Notes under the pieces: model-generated | Databases searched by the model: none | What the model saw: only the letters and a program-made list of their open reading frames with translations | What the model was told of the DNA's origin: nothing | Assembly: GCA_964017065.1 (NCBI GenBank) | Contig: OZ024784.1 | Span: 12,195,152 to 12,259,151 of the forward strand | Reading direction: 5' to 3' | DNA: 64,000 bases | DNA from: Haliclona indistincta | Taxonomy: Eukaryota > Porifera > Demospongiae > Haplosclerida > Chalinidae | Shown here: one piece after another, positions 12,190 through 25,135 of the stretch | Position numbering within the stretch: the first letter of the stretch is position 1 | How the letters are laid out: each line of letters starts with the position of its first letter | Program-made: the position numbers and the translations under genes

Positions 12190-13231
12190 ATGGCCGACTC
12201 AGAGTTGTCACAAAAGCTCAATCGTCAGCAAATGCTCAACGAAGGAGACGCTCAGCCAGCGAAGGTTTCTCAGTCTGTCTACGCTGAATTCAAGGAGTTC
12301 TCTATTCAGGAGATCAAGGAGTTCAGGAAGAGCTTTCAAAAGTAAGAAAGTGGGCGTGTGAGGCTAGGTTTCTTGCACTGTAGTTGTCTTGGGTTAAACA
12401 ATCTTATCTTTAGCATTCTGGTGGAATCTGTGTCATTGCTGTTAAGAACATATGCATGGGTAGCAATGCAGTGCTCGGGGCAAGAGTTCAGTGGAATTCT
12501 AAAGTTACATTGTTTTGAGGGACATTTAAATAATAATCATGTTACCGCACTTTATTTTCTAATCTTTTAAAGCTATTTCTATGCATTGAACAGTTCTTCC
12601 AGACCAGTTGTGTTGCATCCATGGTTGTATTATTGTTGTGTCTATCTTATAAGACAAGCATTGCTTATACTGTTCATGTTGTTGGCATAACATTACCAAA
12701 TTATGGTCGTATGCTGAAACAGAAGTTGTGTACATTTTTGGAAATAGTATGGTGCACTGTGTATACATCGTAGATATGATGTTGATCGAAGTAGTTTCAT
12801 TGATCTGATGGAGTTAAAGCAGATGATGGAGAAGCTAGGAGAACCACAGACTCACCTTGGACTCAAGGCTATGATCAAGGAGGTTGATGAGGATAACGAT
12901 GGTCAAATAAGCTTCAGAGAGGTCTGTTCTCTAACCAATTTTTGTGTATTATAATTATATTTTTCTGTCTTAGTTCATGCTCATATTTGACAAGGCAAGG
13001 AAGGGCACACTGCAAGTTGAAGGATTAAAATCAATTGCCGCCACCTGTGATGTCACTGAAGAGGGTGTTAAAGGAGCTAAGAGCTTCTTTGAAGCCAAAG
13101 TAGCAGAGCAGTCAAAGGGAGCAAAATTTGAACAAGAGATCAGAGAAGAGCAGGAGAGAAAAAAGAAAGAGGGTGAAGAAGCTGCAGCTCGCAAACAAGC
13201 TTTCAAAGCAAAGGCAGCAGCTTTTCAATAG
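12190..13231 (+). CDS. EFHD2: Swiprosin-like EF-hand protein (EFHD1/2 family)
   Basis: Three exons (12190-12341, 12774-12921, 12974-13231) encode 185 residues, shorter than vertebrate EFHD2 (240) because the disordered N-terminus is reduced. Two EF-hands follow an N-terminal FSIQEIKEFRKSF helix. Loop 1 is DVDRSSFIDLME and loop 2 is DEDNDGQISFRE, both with acidic ligands at calcium positions. The C-terminus is the family's charged coiled coil (EQEIREEQERKKKEGEE, then AFKAKAAAFQ). Family members bind calcium and actin and act in cytoskeletal and lamellipodial control. The first intron (432 bp) is long for this window. The gene cannot be assigned to EFHD1 or EFHD2 specifically. Confidence 0.93.
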
Positions 13232-13527
13232 TGTCTCACATGTGGAACAGACTGTACTCTGTCTTATTTGATAGAGCAATGATTTTTACCATTGTAGTTT
13301 ATGTGCATACACAATAACCATTACGTACAAGTGTGACTAAAGAGTAAAAAATGTTATGATACAGATGAAATAAAATAGTATACGTGTGATGAGGTAATGA
13401 ATATAATCAAGTTAAAAATTAATGATAAAATTAATTAGTCAATGATTTTTACAATCATAATTATTGCAATGGGTTAAAATGCTTCAGTTCATGTATAAAG
13501 TAGTATTTAACTTAAGATGACAACGAG
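13232..13527. other. Convergent intergenic interval (EFHD / RAP1GAP 3' ends)
   Basis: 296 bp between two stop codons facing each other. AATAAAAT-type polyadenylation signals occur (about 13369). No gene is seen. Confidence 0.5.
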
Positions 13528-16500
13528 TTACAGCTCTGTTCCTTCCTCAGCAATGGTTACTCTCTGCCTCAACTCTTCTATCAGTCTCTCCTGCATCTGC
13601 AGCTGGCCTTGAGCTTGCTCATATCGAATCTGCCACTTCTTTTTTTGTGATGAGAGTTTCTAGCAACGATAGAGACATAAGGTAAAGCTGCTCTCTTGTA
13701 ATGATTGTTTGCATGCATTGTGCAAGCATGCATACATAATACGAACAATCATGCATATTATTGTGCATAACTCACTGTGTTTTGTTTATACAGTCTCAAC
13801 TGTTCTTCTCTGAGATTAGTTACTTCAGCAGTTAGTGACTGCAGTGACTGCATCAGAGATTCTGTGAAGGAGAGAAACAATGATTCATCCATCGCGAATA
13901 CTGTATCAAATTTCACATTATATTTGCTTGTGTCTAGATGTCATGCGTAGGCACAGTGATGATCAACTTACCATAGGTATCGTCATCCTCATCAGATGCA
14001 TCGTCCTGATCATGACCACTCAATATTTGATACTTTGCTACTTGTCTCGGCTCAGATGTTCCTCGTAATCTCATATTCTCTCTTCCCTTGGTTTGAACTG
14101 GAGTGTTGTCCCTATCACTACTGCTTCTGATGGGAGTGCCATGCCTGCTATTACTGATAGAAGAGCTAGACAGAGATGGTGAGATGTATCGAATTCCAGG
14201 AACAGAAGACCCAACTGAAGATGAGTAGGCAGATGGTGAAGGGTATCTTTGAACTTCTTCTTTTGCTCCAACTTGCACTGCCGCTTCAAAGCTATGAACA
14301 GGACCACGTCCAGCTGTGCTTTGTGGTCTTACGATGATGAAATGTCCAGGGTCCATGTTATCAATTGCATGCATAATATCTGGGTTCGAGGCGTAGTGTT
14401 CTACTCTTGCTAATGAATTAGGGCTTAGTGAAAAGAACATATTGTCCAATGATGGAGCTTGTGATGATGTTGGTGATCCAGCTGCCACCACGCCAGGTAG
14501 ATCCTCTGGAACACTCCAGTTCATTGCACTAGAAGGTTGGGCTTCATTGGAATGACCTGAATTGGTAGGCAGAGTGTCAGATTTCTTTTCTACTGTTTGT
14601 AACTCGTTAATAGCATCAGTCGTGTGAGAACGACGCTTTGGCTTTTTGGCTTTCTTTCCTAGAGTGAATTTTCTTTTTCCCTTTTGACCATCAGGATCAA
14701 CTGAGAATGGTCGATTGAGTCTTGGCTTCATAGCGTGTCCATTTACTGGTAGACTAGTAGTCATCCTGAATAGAGAAATATAATGGTCATGGTCAGAATA
14801 CAAGCCATGCTTTGCTCACTGTCCAATGCTGGAAAGATCTGGTGTGCTGGCAGTGAGTGGAGAGTGTGGACTAGAGTCCTCTGAGGTGAGCAGTGTGCGC
14901 TCTGGTATCTGTAAATAGCACACAATAATAATAGTGACAAATTATCTCAGTTGATTTTGCAACTTGTTGTCCCAAATCTGCTAACGGTAGTTTCAAAGTG
15001 ACGCACAAACCACAACAAACAAGTACAACACATTAACAGGAAACATCAACAGGTAGACTGCATCAATAATTAAATGCCACTGGTTGTACACTACAGGAAC
15101 TCAAGTGGTCGGTGCACAGCTGACTACTGTTAGCATTAAACCCAAACAGTCAAAATTCGAACATATAGACTAGCTAGTACTGTGGTATTCATGATTACTC
15201 ACTTTAGGAGATGCTCCGGTGGTTTTCTTGCGAGGCATAAATAGTGCTCCAAAAGTTCTTCTCCTGGGAGAGTTGAATATAGCCTCCTGGGAAGAAGTAG
15301 TCATTGCACTATTCTGTAGAAAAAGTACCATGAAACAGTAATTTTAACTATCGCTACACAAAGCTGTATACTAGCAGGAGCCCATACTCTAGTCACGCGT
15401 ACTGCGCGTACCTAACTCGTTGTAGTACGTGTTTAGGTGCCGATTGCGTTCGCAAAGAGCGTAACATGCATACGAAACTCAGTTCACAGCTACGAAGACT
15501 AAAACAACCAGACCGCATTTCCCGTTTGAATTTGTTCTGTCTGTAATCAGAGCGGTAGTTGCCAACAAGTCAGGTGTAGTCGCCATCTTGTTTCCTCGAT
15601 CGTGGCGGTAGTTAATCACGTGAGTTCACGCGCCCGTTTTAATTTTGATAAAGAGATTGTTCTTACCCTGCGCTTGTCAATACTGACATCCATTTCATCA
15701 GACAGATCTTCCACTAAGTGAGTAAATAACTGAGTTCGTGTTCGTGTCTGAGGATAAAAAATCATGATAATCACAATAGTGTATGCTAAACAAGTTAGCA
15801 TACAGCTAGCCGTCTGAAGTCAGGAGCTTGGTGACACTTGAACTCAGCATTCAATAGTTTGGTCAGCAACCATTCTCGAAAGTCACAATCCTTTATAAAT
15901 AATATCACACACAAGTTTATTATACACATGTACATGCATCACCTTGCTGAACACTGCAGGATCAGGTAGAGGAGGCTCGAAGTCAGGGACATCATCCTTT
16001 GTTGCAACAGCAACCTGTATGACCAGAACAGCGCTCTTTTAAATGTTTTCTTATAGTCTAAAAATCTCACCTTGTAGACTGTTTGGTCAGTGTTAGGATG
16101 CTCCACCTGAACTACAATGTAGGCATGCAAGAAATGTGATCGGACACAGTCTGGACTGAATGGAGTATTCTGGTCCTGTGATGAGAGACCACAGAAGGTA
16201 AAGTAATTTGATATAGACTGCATGTTGAGTATATAAAGTTGAATGCATCTCTTCAAAGTCTTTCTCGATTGCTAGGGTAATATACTGCTGTAAGACACTT
16301 CTTAGACTGTCAGCCAACAGGTATCTGAGCAAGTTGAACAAGTCACTTGTCTACAACTCGATCCAAGTCTCATATCTTCAGCTGTGAAGATACCAGTACC
16401 AAGTGCAAACATGACCACACTACTGTAGAGCTACATCAAGCTCACAAAGGAACTTAATATTCTACGAATTCGATCAATTTGAATGACTACCTACCTGGAA

Positions 16501-18506
16501 CACAATAGCAACGATGTCATTACCAATGTGTCTCTTCCTTCCAACCTGCACAACAGAATAACAACAGTGACTCAACCAATACTACTAACAGCAGTCCCCA
16601 CTCATGCGAGTACTGTAACAGTATAAACAATGTACACATAATTATAAACATTGGCACCTGTTGAGAATCGGAGGAGTCAAATGGTAAGAGAGTTGATACA
16701 TGAAACATGATCTCTTGGCCCTGAAAATCTGTATAGATAGAGTGTTCTCCAGTTTGGTTTCTGCAGATATCAAGTCCTCCTCGATATCTAATCATAAATC
16801 ATAAACACAAGCTGGAAGCAGTTGTGACTTGCATACTTTTCAAATCCCTTTAGTGTCACTTTGTCCCCAATCAGTTCTAGAAACTCTGCTAGTGCTGGTG
16901 TGTGTTCATTGTTACAGAACATCTCTTCCTCAGTCGTCTACAATATTGACCATTATTATAAGACAAACAAACACACGATAACATGCATCATAGGTTGCTG
17001 TGCTTGTGTGCTTAGAGACACCACAACACACATGACGTACCTGTCCAAATTTCTGATATATAACACCAAATTTGTGCTGCTTGGCTACTGAGTGTTCATC
17101 AAATTTTTGCACCAACTGATGAACCTGTATATGTACTGAGTAACTGTGTTCAAAACTTTTCACTGACTTACCTTGGGACTAGCAACCTGAGCAAAGCTCT
17201 CTATAGTAACAGGATTGTCATCATTGAGAGAATTAGCCATTAGCTGCATCAGACCAAGAGTTATGCATGGTAGTTGCATGCAAGATAATTCATGATACTC
17301 ACTGTCAAGTAATATTCAGGTGTAAGTGAGTTTTGTGAAGGAAAGGTTTTATAAGCAGTTTTTTCTTGTGTCCTATAATACCAGAAGACATCGTAATATT
17401 TATTGTTAGCTTATTAGTAGAAATTCGTACCTGAGAATCATCTTTGTTTGAGATTCAGTGATGTCATCATTCATGAATGATAAAACCAATGGTCCTAGTT
17501 CAGTGGTGTGAGCGATATAGGTAGAGTGATTCTGTGAGAAACCATTCGAACATGACCAGTACATTCTTTCTGGTACTTACTCTGCCGACAAAGTGTCGTC
17601 CATACAGTAGTGCAACAGTATCTAGGTCCACTCTAAAGTGCTCAGTACTGATTTCAGGAGCCTGCCATTGTCCATCACTGCCCATACTGCTAGCATACTC
17701 TCCATTCACCACTTTGTAACCACCTTCTGGTGGAGTGGCAATTAGTGGGTATGGACCGGGCTCTTGAAGCATCTGTGCCAATATGATCAACAATGTTAGA
17801 GACACACCCTAATTTATCAATTGACAAGAATAGCTACACTTACCAATTTCAGTGCATCCACTGATTGTCTATTACTGACTGATGGCGAGGGACATTGTGA
17901 GAATGTTGTACTGTAGGTTAGGCTCTTTGAGGGTGAACCAAATGAGTCACCGGACTGGCAAAGCTGGTTGTCAGCTACAACTCCATTAGGAGTGTCAGCG
18001 CCTTCACTGCTAGCGCATGAACCAGTAGAGAGGAATGGAGCTGGACTGGTCTCCTTGGGACCATCTCTATCATCTTCACCTGAACACTAAAAATGGAAAA
18101 ACAAGTAAGCATCCATTCAAACTTGACACATACACATACCTGAGAAGTTGTTCCGGGTGCACGTGGCTCTACTCGTGGCAGAACTGGAGAGGGATACGGA
18201 GAGCGTTGGCTTTCAAATCTGTTTCCCTGGAAAGTGAGAGAATCCATCAAACAAAGTGTCTTGTCAGGATACAAGTAATGCAGCATACTGATCTAATAAG
18301 CTATGACAAGCAGTAGCTATTATAGAGGTATGCATCACACAAGACAACAAAGCACTTATACATCGTGTGAACCTATAGTTACCTGAGCTCGTGTCAACAT
18401 CTCCAAAAAGTCATGCTAGAGAAATGATGTAAAATTTCAACAACAAAAAAGAAGAAATATGTACCTCTGAGTTTGACTGTGACAGTCCATCTATGGAGCG
18501 GCTCAT
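13528..18506 (-). CDS. RAP1GAP: Rap1 GTPase-activating protein with GoLoco motif
   Basis: Twenty-one exons join in frame on the minus strand to give 920 residues. Residues 15-35 are a GoLoco motif ([19 protein letters not shown]), a G-alpha-i/o binding element; the usual acidic residue before QR is Ser. A linker with [14 protein letters not shown] leads to the RapGAP catalytic domain (about 280-520): [30 protein letters not shown], then [12 protein letters not shown] with the 'Asn thumb' at N394, and [20 protein letters not shown]. The long Ser-rich tail ends in a coiled coil (about 850-915). The product switches off Rap1 and couples it to Gi/o signalling. The start follows an acceptor by one base and has A at -3. 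Upstream joins give only a short uORF, so earlier exons are 5' UTR. Confidence 0.95.
15314..15666. promoter_or_regulatory. CpG-rich intronic island, possible internal promoter
   Basis: This RAP1GAP intron (353 bp) is several times longer than most in the gene. It is locally CpG-rich (GCGTACTGCGCGTACC, CACGCGCCCG) and contains GTCGCCATCTTG, which fits a YY1 site in minus-strand orientation. An alternative start for a short C-terminal isoform is possible; no transcript evidence is available. Confidence 0.3.
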
Positions 18507-18629
18507 TCTGTAACAATACAACCAATAGTAACCAGATACTGTGACGTATATTGTACTCTTACAAATTGTGTAGTACAATTACATAGTAGCATTACTAGTA
18601 TGAAAACTGATGGTCAGGCACTGTCCCGA

Positions 18630-18935
18630 CAGTCATGATATATCTATGCTGATAGTCAGGTACTATTATGCTGACAGTCAGGTGATAGTTGGACAGTCAG
18701 GTATTATTATGCTGACAGTCAGGTGATAGTCAGGTATTATTATGCTGACAGTCAGGTGCTAGTCAGGTATTATTGTGCTGACAGTCAGGTGCTAGTCAGG
18801 TATTATTATGCTGACAGTCAGGTGCTAGTCAGGTATTATTGTGCTGACAGTCAGGTGATAGTCAGGTATTATTATGCTGACAGTCAGGTGAATCTGATAG
18901 TCAGGCAATTACTATGCTGACAGTTGTCATGCAGG
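18630..18935. repeat. 33-bp minisatellite
   Basis: About eight imperfect copies of a 33-bp unit with GCTGACAGTCAGGT and AGTCAGGTATTATTAT. The unit length is a multiple of three, so one plus-strand frame stays open through several copies. It lies in the 5' (probably intronic) part of RAP1GAP. I take it as non-coding. Confidence 0.95.
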
Positions 18936-18962
18936 CAATACTAGCTGTTGATAGTAATGCAC

Positions 18963-19001
18963 CTTTTCAGTGTGTCTTTTGTTGAAGGGTTAAATTTGTT
19001 C
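18963..19001 (-). other. RAP1GAP: Candidate 5' UTR exon of RAP1GAP
   Basis: A 39-nt minus-strand segment flanked by a CACAG acceptor and a GTGCAT donor. Spliced to the coding exon at 18507, it gives CTGAAAAG then AATGAGC, placing A at -3 of the start codon. Another candidate exon is 21607-21571 (donor GTGAGT), and a strong donor (GTAAGT) at 23910 could end the first exon starting near 24070. Confidence 0.35.
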
Positions 19002-19036
19002 CTGTGTCAATATAGAGCAAAACAACAAAGTTCAAA

Positions 19037-19098
19037 CATGCAATGCAGTACAGTATAGTACACAGAACATGCAATGCAGTACAGTATAGTACACAGTG
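19037..19098. repeat. Two-copy direct repeat, about 31 bp
   Basis: ACATGCAATGCAGTACAG followed by TATAGTACACAG occurs twice in tandem. Confidence 0.8.
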
Positions 19099-21069
19099 AA
19101 CAGATGTTGTGTACTCTTGGGTCAATGGCGGTACTAACCCCTGTAATGATCAAGGCAACGGGCCTAACTCTCACAGCTTAACTTGAGATCCTTGACAAAG
19201 GACATTTCATCGCGAAGAGCTTCATCAGTGCACTATGTTAGCATGCATTGCAACACATCAGAATTGAAGCTTGAGTGGACACTAATAAAAGCAAGCTGGT
19301 TGGCTAAATAAGGTATGCTGCTTGAATGATGATAACTTGTGTTCGTGATCATCCTCTTCTTGTAGTAACAAGATTCAATCACGTAATCAACAGTTAAAAA
19401 TCACGTACACCCATGGGTTCATGTTAAGTGCAATAGTACAATGCTCATAAGCCAACATTTGGTGTTGTACAGTGAAGCAATGCCAATAAACCACTGACCA
19501 CTCCAAATAAGAAACAACCTTGTTTCACTCTGTATTAAGCAATGACCAAACTAAGTGATACACAAACATCCCTTAAATCCTTACGAGAGATATGCAATGA
19601 CCATTGCCAGTTCATAAATGGTCACATATAATTAACCACAGAAATCAGCTGTTCCTGTGATGGGGCATTAGGGCATCTCGTAACCTCAACAATCATGCTA
19701 GCATTCTTGTGTAGACTGGCTCGCCAAGAGATGATATAGCATTACACCACTCCTTGCTAATTAGATTAATAACAACAGCCCCACCAACAAACCGATAAAC
19801 ACATTAAAATAACAGCTACATGGTCATGATACGTATCTATTGAAGAACAAGCATTGCCGTCACTTGGAAATAATCTTGAAAAACAGGAAAATAATGATTT
19901 GTACAGTTCTTGACGAATTATAAACAAGAAGCTGATAAAAAATGCACTCTGATAAAGCTAGAGTTACAATATAGTGTTACCCTCCACATAACACAAGGTC
20001 AACTTCACTACTATTACAATACGTAAGGTAACATCTCACAAACACATAATAGATTGAGAAAGTGATATTGAAACTCACTAAGAGTTGGTCAGGACAAAAA
20101 CACTGCCAAACACAGTAGTACTACTAGGAACTATTCCACCCACAGTAACCTAGAAAGGAGTAACCACAGCAACCCCTACACAGGCACACAGACAACAAGT
20201 TGGCATCATCGAACACCATGCACCCATAGCAAGGACAGCTTGAGTTGTGTATTGATGGCTGCATGTGTGACTGTGTACATCATAACCTGAACATAGCAAA
20301 ACATGTCAGTCTGTTCATTTCAACACATTTCGTGAAGACTGTGCTAAAACTGATGAATGGTATACAAAAGCACAGCATCCGTACACACTGCACATATGCA
20401 CTGAATTTGTCAACTGGAAAGTATCTAAATCGGCATTGAGCAATACCCTATTGAGCACACGCATCATCTCGGTATGATTGTATTAATCCACAAACATAGA
20501 CACATGTTTACAAAATAATGCTACTAACAGACCACATAACGATCTTGTGATAAACAGCGTCCCTGTGTGTGCAATGCTTTTAATTTGTCGAGACTACAAG
20601 ACACACAAAGTGCGATTGCAATGAAAATTCTATCAAAAAATATCTGCCTACACATTATTATTATTATTGACCTTACAGCAAGCATACAAAAGGAAGTATA
20701 GTAAAATAGATAATGAAGGCAAGTTGACTGCTGAAGGACTCCACAAAGAACATAAAAGATATAAACACACTAAATCATCGTAATAACTATAATAAATCTA
20801 CACTAACTAAATATAAAGACCTGAAGAATGGCATGAGTTACAGGGACAAACAAGGTGAAAAGTATAGGTATCATGTGGATTACATCCACATAAAATGTGT
20901 ATTTATGGTTGGCACAGACACTCAGAGAGATTAAGATATTCACAGTTTCAACACCCACAACGTTTGTCTAATGCACAGGACTAACAGCTCATTGCGATAA
21001 CAGTTAACAAAACTGGCCAATAATAATTTATTATTAAATTGGCTTATCAGTTAGCCTAATGTACAGCAA

Positions 21070-21127
21070 CAGCAGTGTATAGCACAGCAGTGTATAGCAC
21101 AGCAGTGTATAGCATAGCAGTGTATAC
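21070..21127. repeat. 15-bp tandem repeat, about four copies
   Basis: Copies of AGCAGTGTATAGCAC in tandem, the last diverged (AGCATAGC). Confidence 0.85.
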
Positions 21128-22731
21128 CGTACAATGCTAATCTTCAGACTAGCAGTAAATCTACATTCATCAGCACCTTAGCTTTGGTTTGATTCCTTTT
21201 CCTCTGTTGAACAGCCACCTCTGCCTAACTGCAGAGTACACAGTCAACTTGGAGCCACTAGTATCAGCAAGAACAACACTCATCTTGAACACACACGCAA
21301 TGTCAGAACTCTCAGCTACGCGTACTAACGGCGAAACACGCAACAAAATACTAGATGACACTTTTGTGGGCTTCTTAAGTACACACAAGACCGCCCATCT
21401 ACTTATCTAGCAACGCCTACTGTTAGGGAATAACCCAATAATAAACAATGTGTATAATACTTCCTCTGTACTGTAATAACAGGAAGCCCTCGTGGTATAC
21501 AGCATTCTCTTCTCTCATTATAACTGAAAGACAAGACGGTGTCTATTGTGGGTTGCAATTTGACACTCACTGATTGCATGGTAGCAGTGTGTCCAGGTTT
21601 AGGCTTTCTTAAGAATCAAAGATGTGTGACTAAATAGACAAACCATAACAAACTACAGCTGAGCAGACAAGATGTGAAGCATAGTCACCATACATGCAGC
21701 TTTGAGTCTGTACAGTGCATTAAGACCATGGAGGCAACAAATAACTTATGGGGAATTGGTCACTGACTTTATAGCAAACTCCGTGTATCACAACACTGGG
21801 ACTCAGAACGAGCGCCAAACACTATATGCGATCGAATGTAAATAATATGTAGGTGATGAGAACATTATTTGGGATAATAATCGATAATTTCCTCAAAACT
21901 GAAAGTTTTTAGCTTAAATGTTTTATAACAAACACTGAAACCTAATTTATGAAATCGTGAAACTGAAGTCAGGTGTAATTAATATTAATGAACAATGTAG
22001 AAATAATTACCAATGTGCAAGCGCAAACATAACACCTTAGCATGAATCCTGTCAAAGTGTTTCATCACAAGAGCAACAGTTCTTTGAGGAGCGGTCTGAT
22101 CACAAGGTTACCAGTTTACTAGGAATGTACGCCTTTAACACACTAATAATGACACAAGCTACATGTGGTTCTACACACGGCTAACAACCATGAACACATC
22201 ATGCATGTCTCCCATCCTCGCGCATTGGATGCACTAACCAAGCTACATGACCGAGAAATCACTACATAGTAAATGTCTAGACGACCGCTGTATTATTACC
22301 AGTTCTCTATAAGTTGAAACCACAACCGCTCTTACTAGGCATCCACTTACTTACTAGGACTATGGGGGAGCACAAACTGTACCACAATTTACAAAATAGT
22401 GTAAGCTGTGGGACATTTTGGATATGTGGTGTTGGTCACGCGTGTTTGTGTGCATGTTATAGTGGGGTTATAGCAACTCTGCTGGAACATTATTGTGACG
22501 CAAACAAAGTCATAGGAATTCATAATTTACAATCAACTATACTATGAAAATTCCCCTTGGATTCAGCATGTGTCAGACAAAGATTCTCAATGCAATATTG
22601 CAATGGAGGACAGCTATACTTTACCAAACTACTAACAGCTAGCTCTCTCCACCTACTAAATCTGCATCGTATGGTACAATACATCATTTCCTCTTAATGT
22701 ACCAGCTATGCTGTTGAGCGTGTACTAGTAA

Positions 22732-22774
22732 CACACACACACACACGCACACACACACACACACGCACACACAC

Positions 22775-22824
<50 letters not shown>
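22732..22824. repeat. (CA)n microsatellite
   Basis: About 90 bp of CA repeats with several CG interruptions. Confidence 0.97.
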
Positions 22825-22827
<3 letters not shown>

Positions 22828-24424
22828 CTTTCCTAATAACAACTATGGACTAGAGTGTTAATTACCAGCTCATAATGTTTTTGGATGTGAAATCAAGTGT
22901 GACACCATTGCAGTGTCTAGTCTACAAGGAAGCAACAAGGAATTCAAGTATCCTGGTAGGAGGTCAAACATTATACAGACCTGTTCACTACCAGTGAAGA
23001 CACATCATCCAAGCTACAATGAAGACACATCGTCCAAGCTAAGTACAACATTATAATACAGCTTGTGAGTTAGCGAAGGCTTGCTAGCATAGCATTAGAC
23101 AAAGATTGATTTTAGCAGCATTGAAAGAATGTCTAAGGCACTTTCATTATGAAGGAATTATGGTGGTTGTAATACATTTGTAGTAGTACCATAAGGTTTG
23201 TTGGCACAGTCTACGATCATATTCTCTGGAATCAAGCCTTAAAATGTCATACAGTGTGTAGCAGATCTACTCATACATCAGCTGTATTTAATGAATCACA
23301 TCACTTAGCTAATACTGAACACAACTAATGGGAATTAAGTTGAAGTGACGTCATGCCAACAGCACTACCATGGTTATTGTGGTCTACAGTGGTTGATTAA
23401 TTCTATAGTAAATTGTTGTGACCCCACACAGTTACATGGGACATATATTAGGTCATACTAGCTGTGTAGTAGAGACTGGTCACTATAACAGTTTTGTTAT
23501 TTACCATTCATATTATGTATGAATGGTTAAATTTGCTAAACAAACTTGCATCCCAATTATCTAAACATGCACTTGATGTATGCAATTTCAGTGCCGCCCA
23601 CTAAATATAAACAGTCACTATTCTACTGGAGCATATTATAGACCACCTGGTACTAGTGTGTACACATGTTTGCCTGTGTAGGGGTAGAACTATGAGTAGT
23701 AGTCTAGTAGTAAATGTAGTCTTACTAATCCAATGGTCAATGCAGAGATTTAACTTAATAATACTAAACAAACTTCTGTTTCCCCAATACACAAAATCAA
23801 TGCTGTACGTACAATGAGAGAAGCGCCCCAGCAAACAACACTATTGAACAACAGATGCAACTACTGTAGATACGTAAGGCGCTATGCGTTTGAACGTTGT
23901 TGGGACTTACCTGAATGAGTGTCACACACAAGCACAGATTCTGTTGGCACGTAGTCAGCTCACAATATAACAATACTGCAACACCAGTCTAGTACAACAG
24001 CATAGACAACATAGAGGTGAGGAATCGAATTCAACACAGAGAGTAGCTCCACTGACTCCGCTGCAGGAAGGTATGGCTCATGTTACGGGCGGGGCGCGAG
24101 CAGTAAACATATACCGACATAATTATTATACATACATGCGGAACCGGAAGTCAATACTAATAGTCACGTGACGGGAAATGCATTAAGTTGAGAAAATAAT
24201 GTCAGAATTTGTAGCTAGCTGGTGTTGCGTTACTCTCATGTATTCAATTTGATGGTATTGTATAGCACTGCACACAAGTAGTACTTAGTACATTTAGTAA
24301 TAATAATTATTATTTATCACTTGTCTATTTATATTCATTTCTTTATAAGGTATAACTTCTATCTATGTTGTGTTCTGTTTTCTGTAGATAATAATAATAA
24401 CGAATTGGTAGGTTATTATGTTTG

Positions 24425-25135
24425 TTAACATGGTGGAAGTGGTACAGGCTTTTTCTTCCTAATAAACGATCCAATCTGTGCAGGTTGATGGTGTACCAAG
24501 CAAGGATCAGTCAGCACAGTTCCAGTCTTGGGAACAGGATGTTGCCTGTATAAATGGACATGTATAGCTACATTTACATGACTTGTCAACACTGTCTGTC
24601 TGCATGTGCAACACAAACTTATGCAGCAACAGCCAATAATTATACAGGAGGAAATTTCACAGTACATGAGGCCAGTACATCTCATCAAAGCCTAGTTCAA
24701 TTTACAACTACATTCACTGCCAAAAGTTATAGTACTGCAATAGAAATTTTACCTGTAATATTTTGTCAATTCTACGAGGTTAGAGAAAAGAGGTTGTTGA
24801 TTCCATCTGTCGGAAGTAAAGCTAAGCCCTCTGGCACCTGCCGAAGTATGTTGAGATTGAATATTCTCTACTAAAACTGGATGGCCTCTTCCTTGTGACA
24901 CTGCCAACTTGAATATGAAATTCCCTTCTCTGTGCATGGTTTAAAGTCTTGTTCAACAGATACCATGCAGTGGTTACCTTGAGTAGCCAGTAAATATTAG
25001 GTATGAGCCGCGAGGTTGACCCTGCAGCATTCCATTTGCTTTCAACTCGGAGATTCCAGGCAAATATCCTGCAAGCTCTCTGTGACTCAGTGGGTCGACT
25101 TGACCATTAACCGGCTTTCCAAAGGTGAATTCACT
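24425..25135 (-). other. SH2-like domain exons of the myosin (about residues 1113-1230)
   Basis: The domain is spread over three exons (25154-24978, 24929-24753, 24545-24425) joined in matching phase 2. Order and spacing of the WxxG-like start (GYLPGIS), the central strands and the C-terminal LVELTKYYR...LTDPC signature fit SH2 (PF00017 by recollection of the family). FLVR Arg is replaced by Phe, and no clear His is present at the beta-D4 position. Confidence 0.75.

Larger units (their letters stand above)
19099..24424. other. 5' region of RAP1GAP and myosin 3' flank, no coding gene seen
   Basis: About 5.3 kb of AT-rich DNA. It probably holds the long 5' UTR intron(s) of RAP1GAP on the minus strand, a microsatellite and short tandem repeats. 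The more GC-rich segment at 24050-24180 (GGCGGGGCGCGAG, CACGTGACGGG) is the best candidate promoter for RAP1GAP. No protein-coding exon is supported. Confidence 0.45.

Noticed and set aside
18723..18920. Repetitive 65-codon ORF
   Set aside because: It is the open frame of the 33-bp minisatellite; no splice or homology support.
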